Assembly: GCA_030549495.1 (NCBI GenBank)
Contig: JAUIRK010000099.1
Location: 124,001-188,000 of the forward strand
Reading direction: 5' to 3'
Origin: Nectonema munidae
Lineage: Eukaryota; Nematomorpha; Nectonematoida; Nectonematidae
DNA: 64,000 nt
Of this stretch, positions 24,501-34,174 are shown one piece after another (position 1 is the stretch's first letter; each line of letters opens with the position of its first letter). The position numbers were made by a program, and so were the translations under genes. The notes under the pieces are model-generated. The model saw only the letters and a list, made by a program, of their open reading frames with translations. It had not been told where the DNA came from and ran no database searches.

Positions 24501-27500
24501 ACTACGCTTTTAACCTTTCAATCGAGCCATATGTATACGAATGGTAGGAAGGCACTTGCATTTGCCATATGTAAGAACGGATCGCTCATATTTACTGCCG
24601 CACTGTTTGCATCGTGCGTGTTGTTTCATTCTTTCCAAATGACTCTCATCTCCCTACGTTTCTTTTGAAGTCTTCAAGTTTTTCACATGGTTGAGTTCGC
24701 GCAACACGAAACCCTCAACAAGTTCGGTTAGGAAAGTGAAATTCACGAAAGCGCGCCCGATCTACTCCGACTCGGAGTTCAAATCTCGTTCTACCAAAGC
24801 CCGCAGAGGTCATAGAAGAGGCAGAAAGCAGGAATACGCTTCCTACAAAGACGTCATCTTTTCCCAATTCAACGTCATCTTCAAGTATTTTTCCCATTTT
24901 CCTCCATCTTTTTTTCAATAACGTTTTACAGTTAGAAGAAAATATCATTGAGTTTAACCAACAAACAGAAGAAAGTTGAAATATTGATTAATTGAGTGTG
25001 GATGGAATACACACTATATCATTTGTATATTTTTGTGTTCTATTCTTCTACACTACATATAGCGGATCTTCTAACGCATTTTTGTCATTTCATCACTTAT
25101 TATTATTATTATTATTATGGTCACGCTGTCTGGACTTTGTAGAATCAATATCAAATCTTTTTTGGGCATTTAATTTCAATATTAAAAAGTGAATAAGATA
25201 GTTTGACTATTTACCTAGACGGCTCACATCTAAAATCTCTTAGTTTTTAGGTCAGTAACCCTTTCTGATAAGATCAACCGTAAGCTTTTCCAATGAAGTC
25301 TTAGGTAGCTTTAAATGCACGGTATTATAGATGATGTTCTATAACAGGAGTTCCCAATCTTTTTTCTTAATATACCCTTAGCATTGCTAAAACATATTTG
25401 TGTTCCCATTAAATTTCAAAATGAAAGATAACAATAAGAAAAAAAATTGTATACTTTTTTATTAATAAATTTGATACATAGTACATAATAGTATGGTATT
25501 AATAATAACCATTGTAGATAAAAACGAAATTTATTTACCAATAAGCAAAACATTTTTGCTACAGCGCAACAAAGATCATGCTCGGGAGTTTTAAGTTGTT
25601 GTTTATATTTTGATTTTATTCCTAATAACAGTTAAAATGCTGATTCACACAGCCATGTTGATGGAAATAATAATAATGATGGGATGGCGCGTTCGGCAAT
25701 CTCTTTGTAGGAATTTGCAACCAAAAAGCGCATAAATTTCTTTCAACGTAAATATCTCGTCTCGAATCATCATGTTACGAGCTTTTCTTGCATACCTGTC
25801 CCAGCCTTCAACAGCTGAGTATTTGCAGTAAAAGGATTTCTGAGATACAAACTGTAAAAATAAAATTTTACATGAGAAGCCAGATTCATTTACACAAGCT
25901 CTAAAACCAGACTTATGTTCGAACATAGCTGGATCTCCATCAGTTGTACACCTTTTAAGTCTTCCCATTTTAAGCCATGTTGCTTGAAAAAGAATCTACA
26001 ATTTGAAAGATATGATCTCCTTTTGTAGTTACTTCTAGATTACAAGAATTTAGTAAAATACTAAAGGATAAAATGAAGTTCTAGCGCAATGTATAAACAC
26101 TATTGATGAAAGTCGGCTTGGTATGGCAATAGAAACATTCCTATTTCAGGACCTTTAAAATAAAGATTAAAACTTTCAAGGATTCAAATGAGTGGCAGAC
26201 AAATTCACATAGAAAGAGAGTGAGAGACATAGAAACACGTACGCACTTACACGCATGCATTTATATACTTGTTCACACATTTACGTTTTTGTTCTAAAAT
26301 TCTTTAGGGACGAATGGAAGCGCTTGGTGATGCAAGCACGGCAAAAAGAAAACCTCTTTTTGAAAACTTTTCGATCCATGTCTGGGAAGATGGAGCACCG
26401 AAGTTTCTTCCTCGCAGGTTCTTGCTTTACCCTTTCCTCTATCAAAGCGTAAATAACAGGCAGCGCGTCGTAATGCCTTTGATGCACCTCACTCTATTTT
26501 AAATCACTTCAACTTCATAACTACCTCAAAAGTTAATCGTATAGCGAAGTTTCCGAATATTTATAGAGTTAAGTCAAGGAGAACATTTCTCGAGTCACGA
26601 CCGATTTGATTAAATATCTTTGCTACTATTGCCTTCAATTATCATCTTTTAAAAATGTGCAAAATAATACTACTCAATTCAAATACAAAATAATAATAAT
26701 AATAGTAAAAAGTCGATCGCTCTTTTAAATGATGGAGCAGAAAATGTCATAATTAAAAAAAAATTTTATTGTTATTGATAGGTCTTTTGAAACTACGGTG
26801 ATTTATGGTCAAGACAGTTGCTGCAGTTGACACTTTAAAAGACTAGGCTCTAGACTAGTGGTTCTCAAACTTTTTGGCTCAACGCCCCCCCTCTAATCAA
26901 GACAAAAAATTTTAACGCCCCCTCCTTCTGATTGTTTATCAAAAACGATAAATTTGGAAATTTTAACATGATTAGAATTTTAAACAGATCTTTAACAGAA
27001 ACAAATAAATTTTTGTAAAGAAATAAAATCATTAAAGTATAATTCCATGTTAATTAGATATTCTTCAAATATTATGTGAGAAAGGAAAGCAAAATATATT
27101 AGATATAATAATTTGTAAGTCAATTGAGTAAAAAGATCAATGAGATGGATGAACTTGGTGTTGACGTAAAACGAAATCAATATCTTGTTGCATATTAGTT
27201 AGAAAAAGTGGCAAATCACCACGTTGAGTAATCTGTAGTCTATTTCTTTGCTTTGAAAGTAGAAACGCAACTGAACTGAAGCCCTTTTCGACTAAATATG
27301 ACGTGGGAAAAGCGATTAAATATACTTTAATTTTACTCCAGACAGCAGGATAAAGGTCAGAAATTTTTTTCTGTAACCAAAAATCTTGGTATGATTTTTT
27401 GAACTTTGCTTTCAGCTCAAAATCATTTTGAATAGAGATTAGTTGTTCCTCTATCGCGCCCTCTTCCCCGTATTCGACATCTAAAAATGGATTAACTATC

Positions 27501-30500
27501 CACTCTGGTATTTTTAGCGCCATAACATCATGAAAGCTGGCAAGCATATCTTTATGCAATTGATCCAAATGTGTATAATAAGCTTGTAGATCACTTTCTC
27601 ATAAAACTTCTTTCCCTACTTCACAAAGGTTTGGAAAATGTTGAAGTTCTTTTTTTCATGTTTCTTTTAAATAGCTGTAACTTGGCTAAAAAATTTGATA
27701 TAGCTGTTTTAACTTTGATAAGATTGGCATCTTCCCCTTGTAGTTGAAAATTCATGTCATTGAATTTCGTGAATAAGTCTGACAAATAAGCAACATTGTG
27801 TTAATATTTTTAATCTTATTACTAAAGAACAAATTAGTGTTGTGAAAAAACTCGACAACTGAATCAAAAAGTGAAAAAAACGTGGCAAGTAATTGCCCTT
27901 TGACAGCCACCTAACTTCTGTATGTTGTGCAAAGCTTGCGAGACAGTCTCGTATTGAGAGCGTGAGATTTTATTCTATTTATTGCTTTTATAACAATATT
28001 CAAAGAATCGTGCAGTCTACCACTTAAGTTTTTTTGCTACCAAATGTTCTCTGTGAAGTACGCAATGGAACGTGAGAACATCAGTTACAACTTTTTTCAG
28101 AAAACGAACAAATCCACGGTGACAACCTATCGTTGATAGAGCGCCATCTGTGGCACAAGTGAAAATATTAGAAAATGGGATATTTTTTTCTTCGAAAAAA
28201 GTTTTCACAACATGGAATATTGATTCCTCTTTTGTGACAGTTTTCAAATTTTTTTTGCAAACAATAGCTCTTGAACTAAGTTTTCATCTTTAATAAATAT
28301 AACATAAGCAAGAAGCAAAGATTCATTACCAGGCAAAGTGGATTTCTCTAACTGTAAACTAAATTCTGTATTTTTGAGCGTGTCGCACAACCTTTCTTCG
28401 AAATTTTCTGCCATTTCTTCTATCCTTCTCTTAACAGAACAATCGCTGAGGGGAATTGACTTTATGATTTGATCAGGTGTTTTGTGTAAAACAGTTTTAA
28501 ATATTTTTTTCACTGCAGGCATGATAAGTTCTTTTCCAATTGTGTGAGGCTTACCAGATTTAGCAATCAGCAAGGATATGTTGTATGAAGCTTTCAAGCC
28601 ATCAGTTGTTTGTTGTGAAGTTCCAAAAAGCATGTTTGCTATATATTTTCTTTTTTGAAGCTTTTCTTGAAGTGATTGAAAATAAACTAAATCTTTGTTT
28701 GATTTATCAGAATGAATCTTTATGAAATGTTCTTGAAGCTTAGAAGGTTTCATAGCCTCGTTTGAAAAAAAATCTTTCACCTATTAGACACATAGGTTGA
28801 TGTTGACTATGTGTTGCTAAAACAAACCCATATTTTAAGTATTCTGAACTAAACTGCCTGTACTTTTTCTTTGTTTAAATATTTGTAGCCATTAAAAATA
28901 AATATATGTAATAATGAGAGTACAAAATAAGGGGATATTACATAAGGCAAATTTAATAAAATTTTAGCCCCCCCCTCTTGTAGCGTATATGTCTGACATT
29001 CATCACCTTTATCTTTTAGTTTAATTTTAGTTTTCTACTTTTTAAAATACAGTCAGTGACGTATCTTTATATTTGTGATTAAGTTGTGTTTCTTTATCAT
29101 ATTTTCTTATTTCATTTCAGACAAGTAAAATATTAATACTCACCTCCGCCTTGAACATTTCTACCGCCCCTCAAAGTGGGCGGTACCGCCCACTTTGAGA
29201 AAGACTGCTCTAGACTCTCAATGCACAACGTTTGCTTGTAAGCGGGTGGGTCTGTTGGCGTGAAAAGGACGGGCTTTTGTGAAGAAAGTCTTTCTAATGC
29301 TAAGTGGCTGATGAGTGAGCTCGCATTGTGAGGCCACTTTTTTAGCTTGCATTAGGAGTATACTACACCATATTGACAGCACACGTTGTTTATTGTTGAT
29401 TGCTTTGAAGGAACATTTTTTGTGGTTGGATCAAGAGTCGCTCTAGGAAAACTTAATGTCCGATTAAAATGATTTTATTTATAATTATTTTTTTCCTTTT
29501 TTTTCTTAGGGGGGTTGTATTTCCTTTTTAAAGGCTTTTAAGAAAAAAAATTGAATTTTCTTCCTATGAAATTTATTTCAAAGGCTGAGCACAGAAAAAT
29601 AAACAAAAAACAATAGAACATCACCTTCACCATCAATTAGTAAACATTTACTATCTAATTTTACATGTAAAAATCTAGAAAAAGAAGAATCAAAATTTGT
29701 AATAATGTTAATTAACTGTTTTTTTTTCTAAAATTGAATTTTAATTTGACGAATCGATTTTTTTTCTTAGATACAATCAAATTAATTCATGTTTTTAAAC
29801 TTTCATGTGTATCTAATCATCTAAATTGTCTCGGCCCCTTCATTTTATTACTAAAAAAGTTAAGAATCGCAAAGGTAGGCTGAAATGAGAGATATAAGGA
29901 TATTCAGGGCCAAATTCCAGATATTCTGAAAAAAATGAGGCTTAGCAGTTGGAACTGCTGCACTGTTGTTGTTCTTGGAATTCTTTTTAAGTGCTTTTGA
30001 TGCCGAATTTCAAAAACTTATTTTTAAACCAACATGAAAATCGTCAACTGCAATGCTAAAAGGATTTTGATCAAACGTCAGTTTTACAATTTATTTTATC
30101 AATAACGCTATGGAATGTGTGCCCTAATTTTTGCACTCCTGACACACGACTTCATTAAGGCATTGAAACGAAAGCACGTTTCCTCTCTCAACTTTCGAAG
30201 AGCTAGTTTGTGGAAGAAAACCTTTGTTGTATTATTCTCATATCTGCAGCTTGTAGTTGTCTTTTGAGTTCATTTAAAATTTTAACTTGAACTGCTTTCA
30301 AAGTTCTTCAATAGATGCTCTGCTCTCTTTCCTTGAACTTTGAGAAATAGGTGAATTTTCTCAAAAAGGGTAACTACTCACGCAAGAGAATTATCTCTAA
30401 ACAAACAATGAACAGACATGTAAAAGAAGAGGTCTTCCTGTGTAGAATCCATATCCCGGCACATTTAACGAAAAATTCTTGCGTTGAGTGCTCCACCTTT

Positions 30501-33500
30501 GATAGAGTTGACCATACGAACAACACTTTTTAAAAATGTATTCAAAACAGCAAAAAGAGTCTTGAAACCAAGAATTTCAAAATGTGTCATGAAGTGCGTT
30601 GTGATTACAGCCTGGTTCTTCTTTATGAGTGTTACAATTCCTGATCTGTGGGAAGCTCGGTCTGTGCATGCACACACGAACTAATTTCGACCATGATAGC
30701 TTTTTCTATTGAAAAAAAGATAGAAAATCAAACTCATAACATCCTCATAATGTTTGATGGCAAATAATGAAAAATTCCCATTTTTCCGTTAATTTAATAT
30801 TCTTCTACCTGTCATCCCTACTCTGCTTTGAGAGAAATATCTGATTAAGTATTAACTAATATATTAAATATATTAACTTTTGATGTCAAAAATATAAAAA
30901 TCTCTTCCCTTAGTTCTAAAAACCGCAAAAGTACCGGCTCTTGAGACATCGATCTAACTCCTTTGTGGCGTAAAATTGTGTGGTAGATAGAACCTAGTCT
31001 TAAAAACAGCCTTTCTTTTAATGGTATGATTTTTATATGGATAACAATTTTCATCCTCTGATCTAATACCTTCTGGAGCTCAAGTACTAATACTTTTGAA
31101 ATGAGATCCAGGAAACAGTGTGTGAAAACAATGACATAGTTTTATATTTAGCCAATGCAGGAAATCCTTTTAGGCTTCCCGCCAAACAGAAAACTTTTTG
31201 AAAGAAAAATTGTTTGCGTCAAAAAATGATGACAAGCCTATATCTAAGTCAGGATTAAATATATATTTGTTTTTAGTCAAAAATCCGTATTTAGATTCGG
31301 GTATTTATCCCCAGCTTATTATACTTTTTGCAAGGTTGCTATCATCTAACCCTGTTTTGTCTCATCGATTTTTCTCAATATATGTTTATGATGTACTATT
31401 TTGATTAGTGAATCAAGAAGACCGCAAAAAGTTGGATTTAATCTTTGAAGACAATGCCAAGAACAGTCATGTGGGAAGAGTGGGCAATTCGATCGTAGGA
31501 GACGTTTTTGTTGACGAGGAAGAAAACGAACTCTATGGATTTTATCTCAAATTTGAGAGCAACAGAGTTCTTCTTTCTCACTTGGAAGTGGAGGTGCGCT
31601 CTCTAATATTCTTTTTCTATTCCTTTATGCTTTAACTTGAGATTGATGTTGCTTGCGGTTTTCACAGCCAGTGTTAAGATTTTCTATCTTGGTGTTGAAT
31701 GGCGTTTTTTTCACAAAAGGGTTATAGGAAATCCTTTCAAGAGAGAATTGTGTAAATAATAAATGCGTTTTCGGAACAAATTTTGACTGAGTTCAGAAAG
31801 CGCTGATCGGGCCAATTAGGTCGTATATAATTTTTTGTAAGTGTTTCTTAAATTTTAACCATTCGCCATCTCTCTGAAAGCTTCTTTCTTTTTATAACTT
31901 TCCTCATTCAGTAAAACGTCGTTAATATCAAAATTTTTTTTATTTAAATGAAAAAAAATCTACAATTACAACTTTTGAAGAGGAGGATGTATTATTAGTC
32001 TTAGATTTGTTAGTTAGTGTCAGAATGTTGTTAGTATTAGTATAGTTAGAATATTGTAAGTTTTATGGTTAGTGTTAGAATAATTAGAATATTGTTATAA
32101 TTTAAATTAAACGAACTCCAAAATAAGTGATATACTTTAATTATAACTCTCCATGATTATTAGGGGTGCCAATGATCTTTACGGGGGGTACTAATAATCT
32201 TTACGGGAGTACTAATGATCTTTATGGGGGTACTAATGATCTTTATGGAGGGTATCAATGATCTTTATGGAGGGTATCAATGATCTTTACCGGGGTACCA
32301 ATGATCTTTACCGGGGTACAAATGATCTTTATGGAGGGTATCAATGATCTTTACCTGGGTACCAATGATCTTTACCGGGGTACAAATGATCTTTATGGAG
32401 GGTATCAATGATCTTTACGGGTTCCTTGAGGGGATCTATAATCCCGATACCAATGATCTTTGAGATTACCTAGAATCAGGGGGATACAAATGATTTGGTA
32501 CCAATGATCTTTAACAGGACCTAGATTAAAGATACCAATGATCTTTAACTGGGCCTAGAAGGATTGGGACCTAGAATCCAAGGTCTTCAGCGAAGCTATA
32601 AAAATCAAAACCTTTCTTGAATTTATCTTATAAAATATTACAAACTATGTTTTATATAAAGAAATTATCTAATATATAATAATTTCAATAATTTAATAAT
32701 ATAATATATGTAGGTATATATATTTCATGATTTTGCGAACCTATTTTTTTACTTTTTCCATTCAAAGTCAAATTACTATTAGATTAAAAAAGATTTCTGC
32801 AAGCTATAAAATGTTAACCTACCTCATTTCGGTAGCGCTATCATGCGGTGCAAGTGAAAATTTTCTGTTTATTAGTATTTCATTAGTTGACTACTCTTTT
32901 TAAAATGTAACCTTGGTAGTTTAAGGTGAAAGATTAAGCTTCACCAAAGAAAACAGTTAATAATAAATGTGAATTAATTTCAATTTTTTTTAGAAAATTT
33001 AATTTCTTTCTTTTTTAAATGTAAAATTAAAACATTTTTTTATTCAAAAAAATTGATGTTTTATATTTTAAATTTGAAGATAAAGTTGCGCTTCCACCTA
33101 GAAACGCTGGGGTGAAAAGGGTAAAGTTGATTTGGTAAATTTTTTTGCATTCGACAGGAACAGTTGAGGTGTTTGCTTCAAGATTTCAAGATGTTTTTGA
33201 ACAAGGCGACGATGAAAGAAGGCCTGCTCCATCTTTCATCAGCGAGTGACGCGCACCGGCTTCTCTCCCTCAAAACGCTCTCCCTCACGTTTCGCAGAAT
33301 TAAGAGTAAGCACTTTTTCGCATTTGCGTCTTTAAATCTCGTCTTCCTTCAGGTCACGACTTCGCCAATGAACGACGCCTTTTTTGCGAGATGGCCAGGA
33401 GTGATGGTTTGAAGTGCAAGCGCTTCGGTTGCAACACGACTGCAAAAAGCGTACGTTTTGTCTTCTCCCTAAGACCACTTCGCGCGTTTCTCTCAATTCT

Positions 33501-33572
33501 TCCATTCTTTGTCTTTTATACATTCAGAGAACTTTCCAAGATACAAATTCATACAGATATAATTTCGTATAA
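12478..33572 (+). CDS. LARP7: LARP7-like La-related protein, 12 exons over 21 kb
   Basis: LARP7 caps the 3' end of 7SK snRNA and keeps P-TEFb in the inactive 7SK snRNP in the nucleus. Its kin serve telomerase RNA. Proposed exons: 12478-12559, 12607-12707, 13364-13439, 13553-13656, 21304 (or 21346)-21573, 24188-24272, 24671-24884, 26308-26417, 31409-31593, 33158-33305, 33353-33450, 33528-33572, giving about 505 (or 491) codons against 582 in human. Domain order matches the family: basic helix then La motif (exons 2-4), RRM (exon 5), basic Ser/Thr linker (6-7), a DEWKRL helix like the EW motif of LARP7 (exon 8), and an xRRM with the aromatic-x-Asp signature as VFVDEE (exons 8-11). All phases agree. 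The exon 4 donor (GC), exon 1 donor (GTTTGC), exon 5 start and exon 6 are the weakest points. Assignment rests on recalled family motifs, not a search. Confidence 0.72.
12607..12707 (+). CDS. LARP7: LARP7-like exon 2: basic helix before the La motif
   Basis: Reads NAGSKSPLLLPQVVKRKV then RHRHVKLLKNLARQ. The last part matches the family's RVKKLMADIAKQ helix directly ahead of the EFYFSD block. Donor CAG|GTCTCT, phase 0 out. Confidence 0.7.
13364..13439 (+). CDS. LARP7: LARP7-like exon 3: La motif, first half
   Basis: LEFYLSDDNLINDPHMRFLL is a near-textbook La motif start (consensus EFYFSD-x-NL-x-x-D-x-x-x-R). Acceptor CTCTTTTTAG, donor G|GTATGC, phase 0 in and 1 out. The conserved F/Y, D and N residues are all present. 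Confidence 0.85.
13553..13656 (+). CDS. LARP7: LARP7-like exon 4: La motif, second half
   Basis: IELQKFLSFPIISSLTNDLE aligns with the family's ISLLVSFNKMKKLTTD block, and RNAVHLYATHFQ follows. Acceptor TTTATTTGACAG. The 3' boundary is uncertain: CAG|GCACAT would be a GC donor, while GCG|GTTCAC at 13629/13630 is a GT alternative. Both leave phase 0. Confidence 0.75.
15440..16260 (+). mobile_element. LINE ORF1 (gag-like, zinc knuckle) relic
   Basis: Broken + strand frames (15504-15698, 15769-16017, then about 16085-16175) end in RVRCNNCIRYGHLSSE, a CCHC zinc knuckle (C-x2-C-x4-H) of the kind found in ORF1 of Jockey/R1-like LINEs. The final knuckle cysteine is replaced by a stop codon, and several frame breaks precede it. 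It lies in intron 4 of the LARP7-like gene in sense orientation. Confidence 0.65.
16455..16945 (-). mobile_element. Transposase-like fragment with CDTTNVNTG motif
   Basis: Minus-strand translation gives VKLSVIQLNDGKAESI and NVLDEFNLWG, then in the next frame DDVCDTTNVNTGQKW, then KPQFVSCQHNVL and a C-terminal MSNYEEVQNL-like piece. I have seen this block order in uncharacterised repetitive proteins of cnidarians and insects that behave like DNA-transposon transposases, but I cannot name the superfamily with confidence. At least one frame change and several stops make it a relic. It is antisense inside intron 4 of the LARP7-like gene. Confidence 0.6.
16950..20520. other. AT-rich part of LARP7-like intron 4
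   Basis: No coding content is recognised. It includes a (TTTC)n microsatellite at about 17900-17928 and many T/A homopolymers. A 79-codon minus frame at 19093-18854 has no recognisable domain. Confidence 0.5.
20525..21215 (+). mobile_element. LINE ORF2 fragment (endonuclease-RT linker)
   Basis: Two frames (20723-20908 and 20892-21203) read VTWFWSKKVKECIDVKRKAF then KIIRRSKEERILQLKEENER and DNTWSHFYKVIFNN. This is the typical K/E-rich linker of CR1/Jockey-type LINEs between endonuclease and reverse transcriptase (W-x-x-x-x-K...A-x-W-x-x-HF...). The frame changes near 20900. The reverse transcriptase itself is absent. It ends just upstream of the RRM exon. Confidence 0.7.
21304..21573 (+). CDS. 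LARP7: LARP7-like exon 5: RRM
   Basis: THKVVHWLFKSFGEVTYVKL followed by FSAFITFSSKEAATNTLN is a clear RNA recognition motif (helix 1, beta 2, RNP1-like beta 3, helix 2). Two acceptors fit phase 0: CCACCACAG at 21303, or the stronger pyrimidine tract ending TTTTTCAG at 21345. The first keeps a better beta-1 (SVVVLFQEL). Donor AAT|GTATTT, phase 0. Confidence 0.75.
21862..22067. repeat. Tandem duplication, 121-bp unit, two copies
   Basis: GATTTCTGAGTATTTACCAC begins at 21862 and again at 21983. The units match closely through ACCCTATAGGAGCATAAAAC. The second copy is truncated at about 22067. Intronic. Confidence 0.85.
22400..23870. repeat. Satellite-like tandem array, about 10 monomers of about 150 bp
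   Basis: The phrase TTTTTATACCAAA-T-AACCATACTG recurs at about 22450, 22603, 22720, 22870, 23016, 23165, 23325, 23463, 23604 and 23753. Each is followed by a TTTCATTTCTGGACTCA-like phrase, then CAAATTTGCGGTTTACGTCT. Spacing ranges from 117 to 160 bp. Monomers are strongly diverged, so the array is old. It sits in intron 5 of the LARP7-like gene. Confidence 0.85.
24188..24272 (+). CDS. LARP7: LARP7-like exon 6 (candidate)
   Basis: A strong acceptor (ATTTTTATTTTGACAG) precedes an open frame YIRDLQLQRMSTFEESNQFF. Donor CCAA|GTTTTA gives phase 1, which matches the GAAG|TC acceptor of the next exon. If it is skipped, exon 5 joins in phase to 24679 instead. No domain is recognised. Confidence 0.45.
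24671..24884 (+). CDS. LARP7: LARP7-like exon 7: basic Ser/Thr linker
   Basis: GC-rich third positions mark the frame SSVRKVKFTKARPIYSDSEF ... TKARRGHRRGRKQEYASYKD. A basic low-complexity linker is expected here in LARP7. Donor TTCAA|GTATTT leaves phase 2, which the next exon completes. Other frames are open too but have weaker codon bias. Confidence 0.6.
25345..26000 (-). mobile_element. hAT transposon fragment
   Basis: The left end begins CAGGAGTTCCCAATCTTTTT, a hAT terminal repeat. Minus-strand coding at 25990-25640 reads FFKQHGLKWEDL then RCTTDGDPAMFEHKSGFRA, the CTDGAPAM-type block of ZBED5/SCAND3-like hAT transposases. The rest of the transposase and the other end are missing. It lies in intron 7 of the LARP7-like gene, antisense. 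Confidence 0.75.
26308..26417 (+). CDS. LARP7: LARP7-like exon 8: EW helix and start of xRRM
   Basis: K/DEWKRLVMQARQKENLFLKT aligns with the conserved SKSEWMDLKKEYLALQK segment of LARP7. RSFFLAV follows as probable beta 1 of the xRRM. Acceptor TTCTTTAG, donor CGCAG|GTTCTT. A second frame (KRKPLFENFSIHVWEDG) is also open, but only the first fits the phases of both neighbours. Confidence 0.6.
26856..29207 (-). mobile_element. hAT transposon, complete ends, 8-bp target duplication
   Basis: The ends TAGTGGTTCTCAAAC and (reversed) CAGTCTTTCTCAAAG are hAT inverted repeats, flanked by the identical 8-mer CTCTAGAC (26848-26855 and 29208-29215). The transposase lies on the minus strand: 28780-28244 (N-terminal part with the MLFGTSQQTTDG region), 28247-28017 (FTCATDGALSTIGCHRGF and CVLHREHL), an interrupted middle, and 27568-27137 ending in the dimerisation segment (YLVEKGFSSV...LFLTNMQ). 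It is of ZBED5/SCAND3 type. Frameshifts and stops between pieces mean it no longer makes a full protein. A perfect 30-bp palindrome lies at 29170-29199 just inside the right end. The element sits in intron 8 of the LARP7-like gene. Confidence 0.9.
29900..30680 (-). mobile_element. hAT transposase fragment
   Basis: The minus frame 30677-30465 gives VITTHFMTHFEILGFKTL and VVRMVNSIKGGALNARIF, matching the hAT block after the catalytic region (HC-x-x-HR...VN-x-IK-x-RALN-x-RLF), though the HCIIHR residues have been replaced. Downstream, ALVTLFEKIHLFLKVQ-like peptide continues in broken frames. No ends were found. Same intron as the complete hAT, about 700 bp away. Confidence 0.6.
31409..31593 (+). 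CDS. LARP7: LARP7-like exon 9: core of the xRRM
   Basis: Reads NQEDRKKLDLIFEDNAK (helix 1), VGDVFVDEEENELYGFYLKF (beta 2-beta 3) and NRVLLSHLEVE (helix 2). The FVD triplet matches the xRRM RNP3 signature Y-x-D of human LARP7 (YVDLLEGD). Codon bias is good and both splice sites are clean (TTTTGATTAG, GAG|GTGCGC). Confidence 0.65.
32165..32555. repeat. GATC-rich minisatellite, 21-22 bp unit
   Basis: About 13 near-tandem copies of a unit like CAATGATCTTTACCGGGGTA run from 32165 to about 32420, then four more spaced copies reach 32553. A three-unit block ending GGTACAAATGATCTTTATGG is repeated as a higher-order unit. It lies in intron 9 of the LARP7-like gene. Confidence 0.9.
33158..33305 (+). 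CDS. LARP7: LARP7-like exon 10
   Basis: EQLRCLLQDFKMFLNKATMK followed by SLKTLSLTFRRIK. Excellent splice sites (TTTTTTGCATTCGACAG; AAGA|GTAAGC). It would extend xRRM helix 2 and supply the last beta strand. Less similar to the family than its neighbours. Confidence 0.6.
33353..33450 (+). CDS. LARP7: LARP7-like exon 11: probable xRRM helix 3
   Basis: SHDFANERRLFCEMARSDGL fits the spacing of the family's SGDHEQRYWQKILVDR helix 3. CKRFGCNTTAKS follows. The preceding intron is 47 nt (33306-33352). Donor AGC|GTACGT, phase 0. Confidence 0.6.
33528..33572 (+). CDS. LARP7: LARP7-like exon 12: last codons and stop
   Basis: Acceptor TTTATACATTCAG then RTFQDTNSYRYNFV and TAA at 33570-33572. The 77-nt intron before it is pyrimidine-rich. 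The first AATAAA downstream (33887-33892) lies inside the inverted-repeat element that starts at 33801. Confidence 0.55.
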   Translation, partial: RTFQDTNSYRYNFV

Positions 33573-34174
33573 CAGAAGTGATAATGAAGACTTGAAGAAC
33601 TTACTTCGTCTAGATTAGGATGGATATCTTGACTATTTTCATACATCGACCGCGATACATTTCGATGGAGGCTTGGAATCCGTCTTTAAAAAATTTTTCA
33701 ATTATTTGTCCTATTTTTTCCTATTGTGTCTTTATCAATGCATTTGATTCATGAATGGACGATGCAGTGCCTTTTCGGTGAAACCACCCTACGACACCTT
33801 ACAGTAAAATTGTGAAATTAGTAATTTCGTGAAATGAATTTTTTAGTAAATTCATGTAATGACTTAGGAATTTCAGGTAATACCTGAATAAAACAGTGCT
33901 ATTTTGCACAATTAATTTACTAAGATATTTTATGAAAACTATGCAGATACACTAAAAAATATTAAAGATACACTATGCGTATATATTCAATACAATAAAC
34001 ACACTTGATACTATTGTACTATATTTTTCATAGTTCAAGTAAAAGTGATAAAGGGAGCAATTTTATTACATTTATTTTGTTCTTTACAATTTGTATAATA
34101 GCATATTCAAATAGAGTGTTAGTGTTAAAGTAGTGTTATGAAACATTCTTCACACTCAACTTAAATAGGCTATT

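Noticed and set aside
26308-26417. Second open frame KRKPLFENFSIHVWEDG suggesting a BubR1/Mad3-like exon
   Set aside because: It does not fit the splice phases of the neighbouring exons, while the DEWKRL frame fits both sides and matches LARP7.
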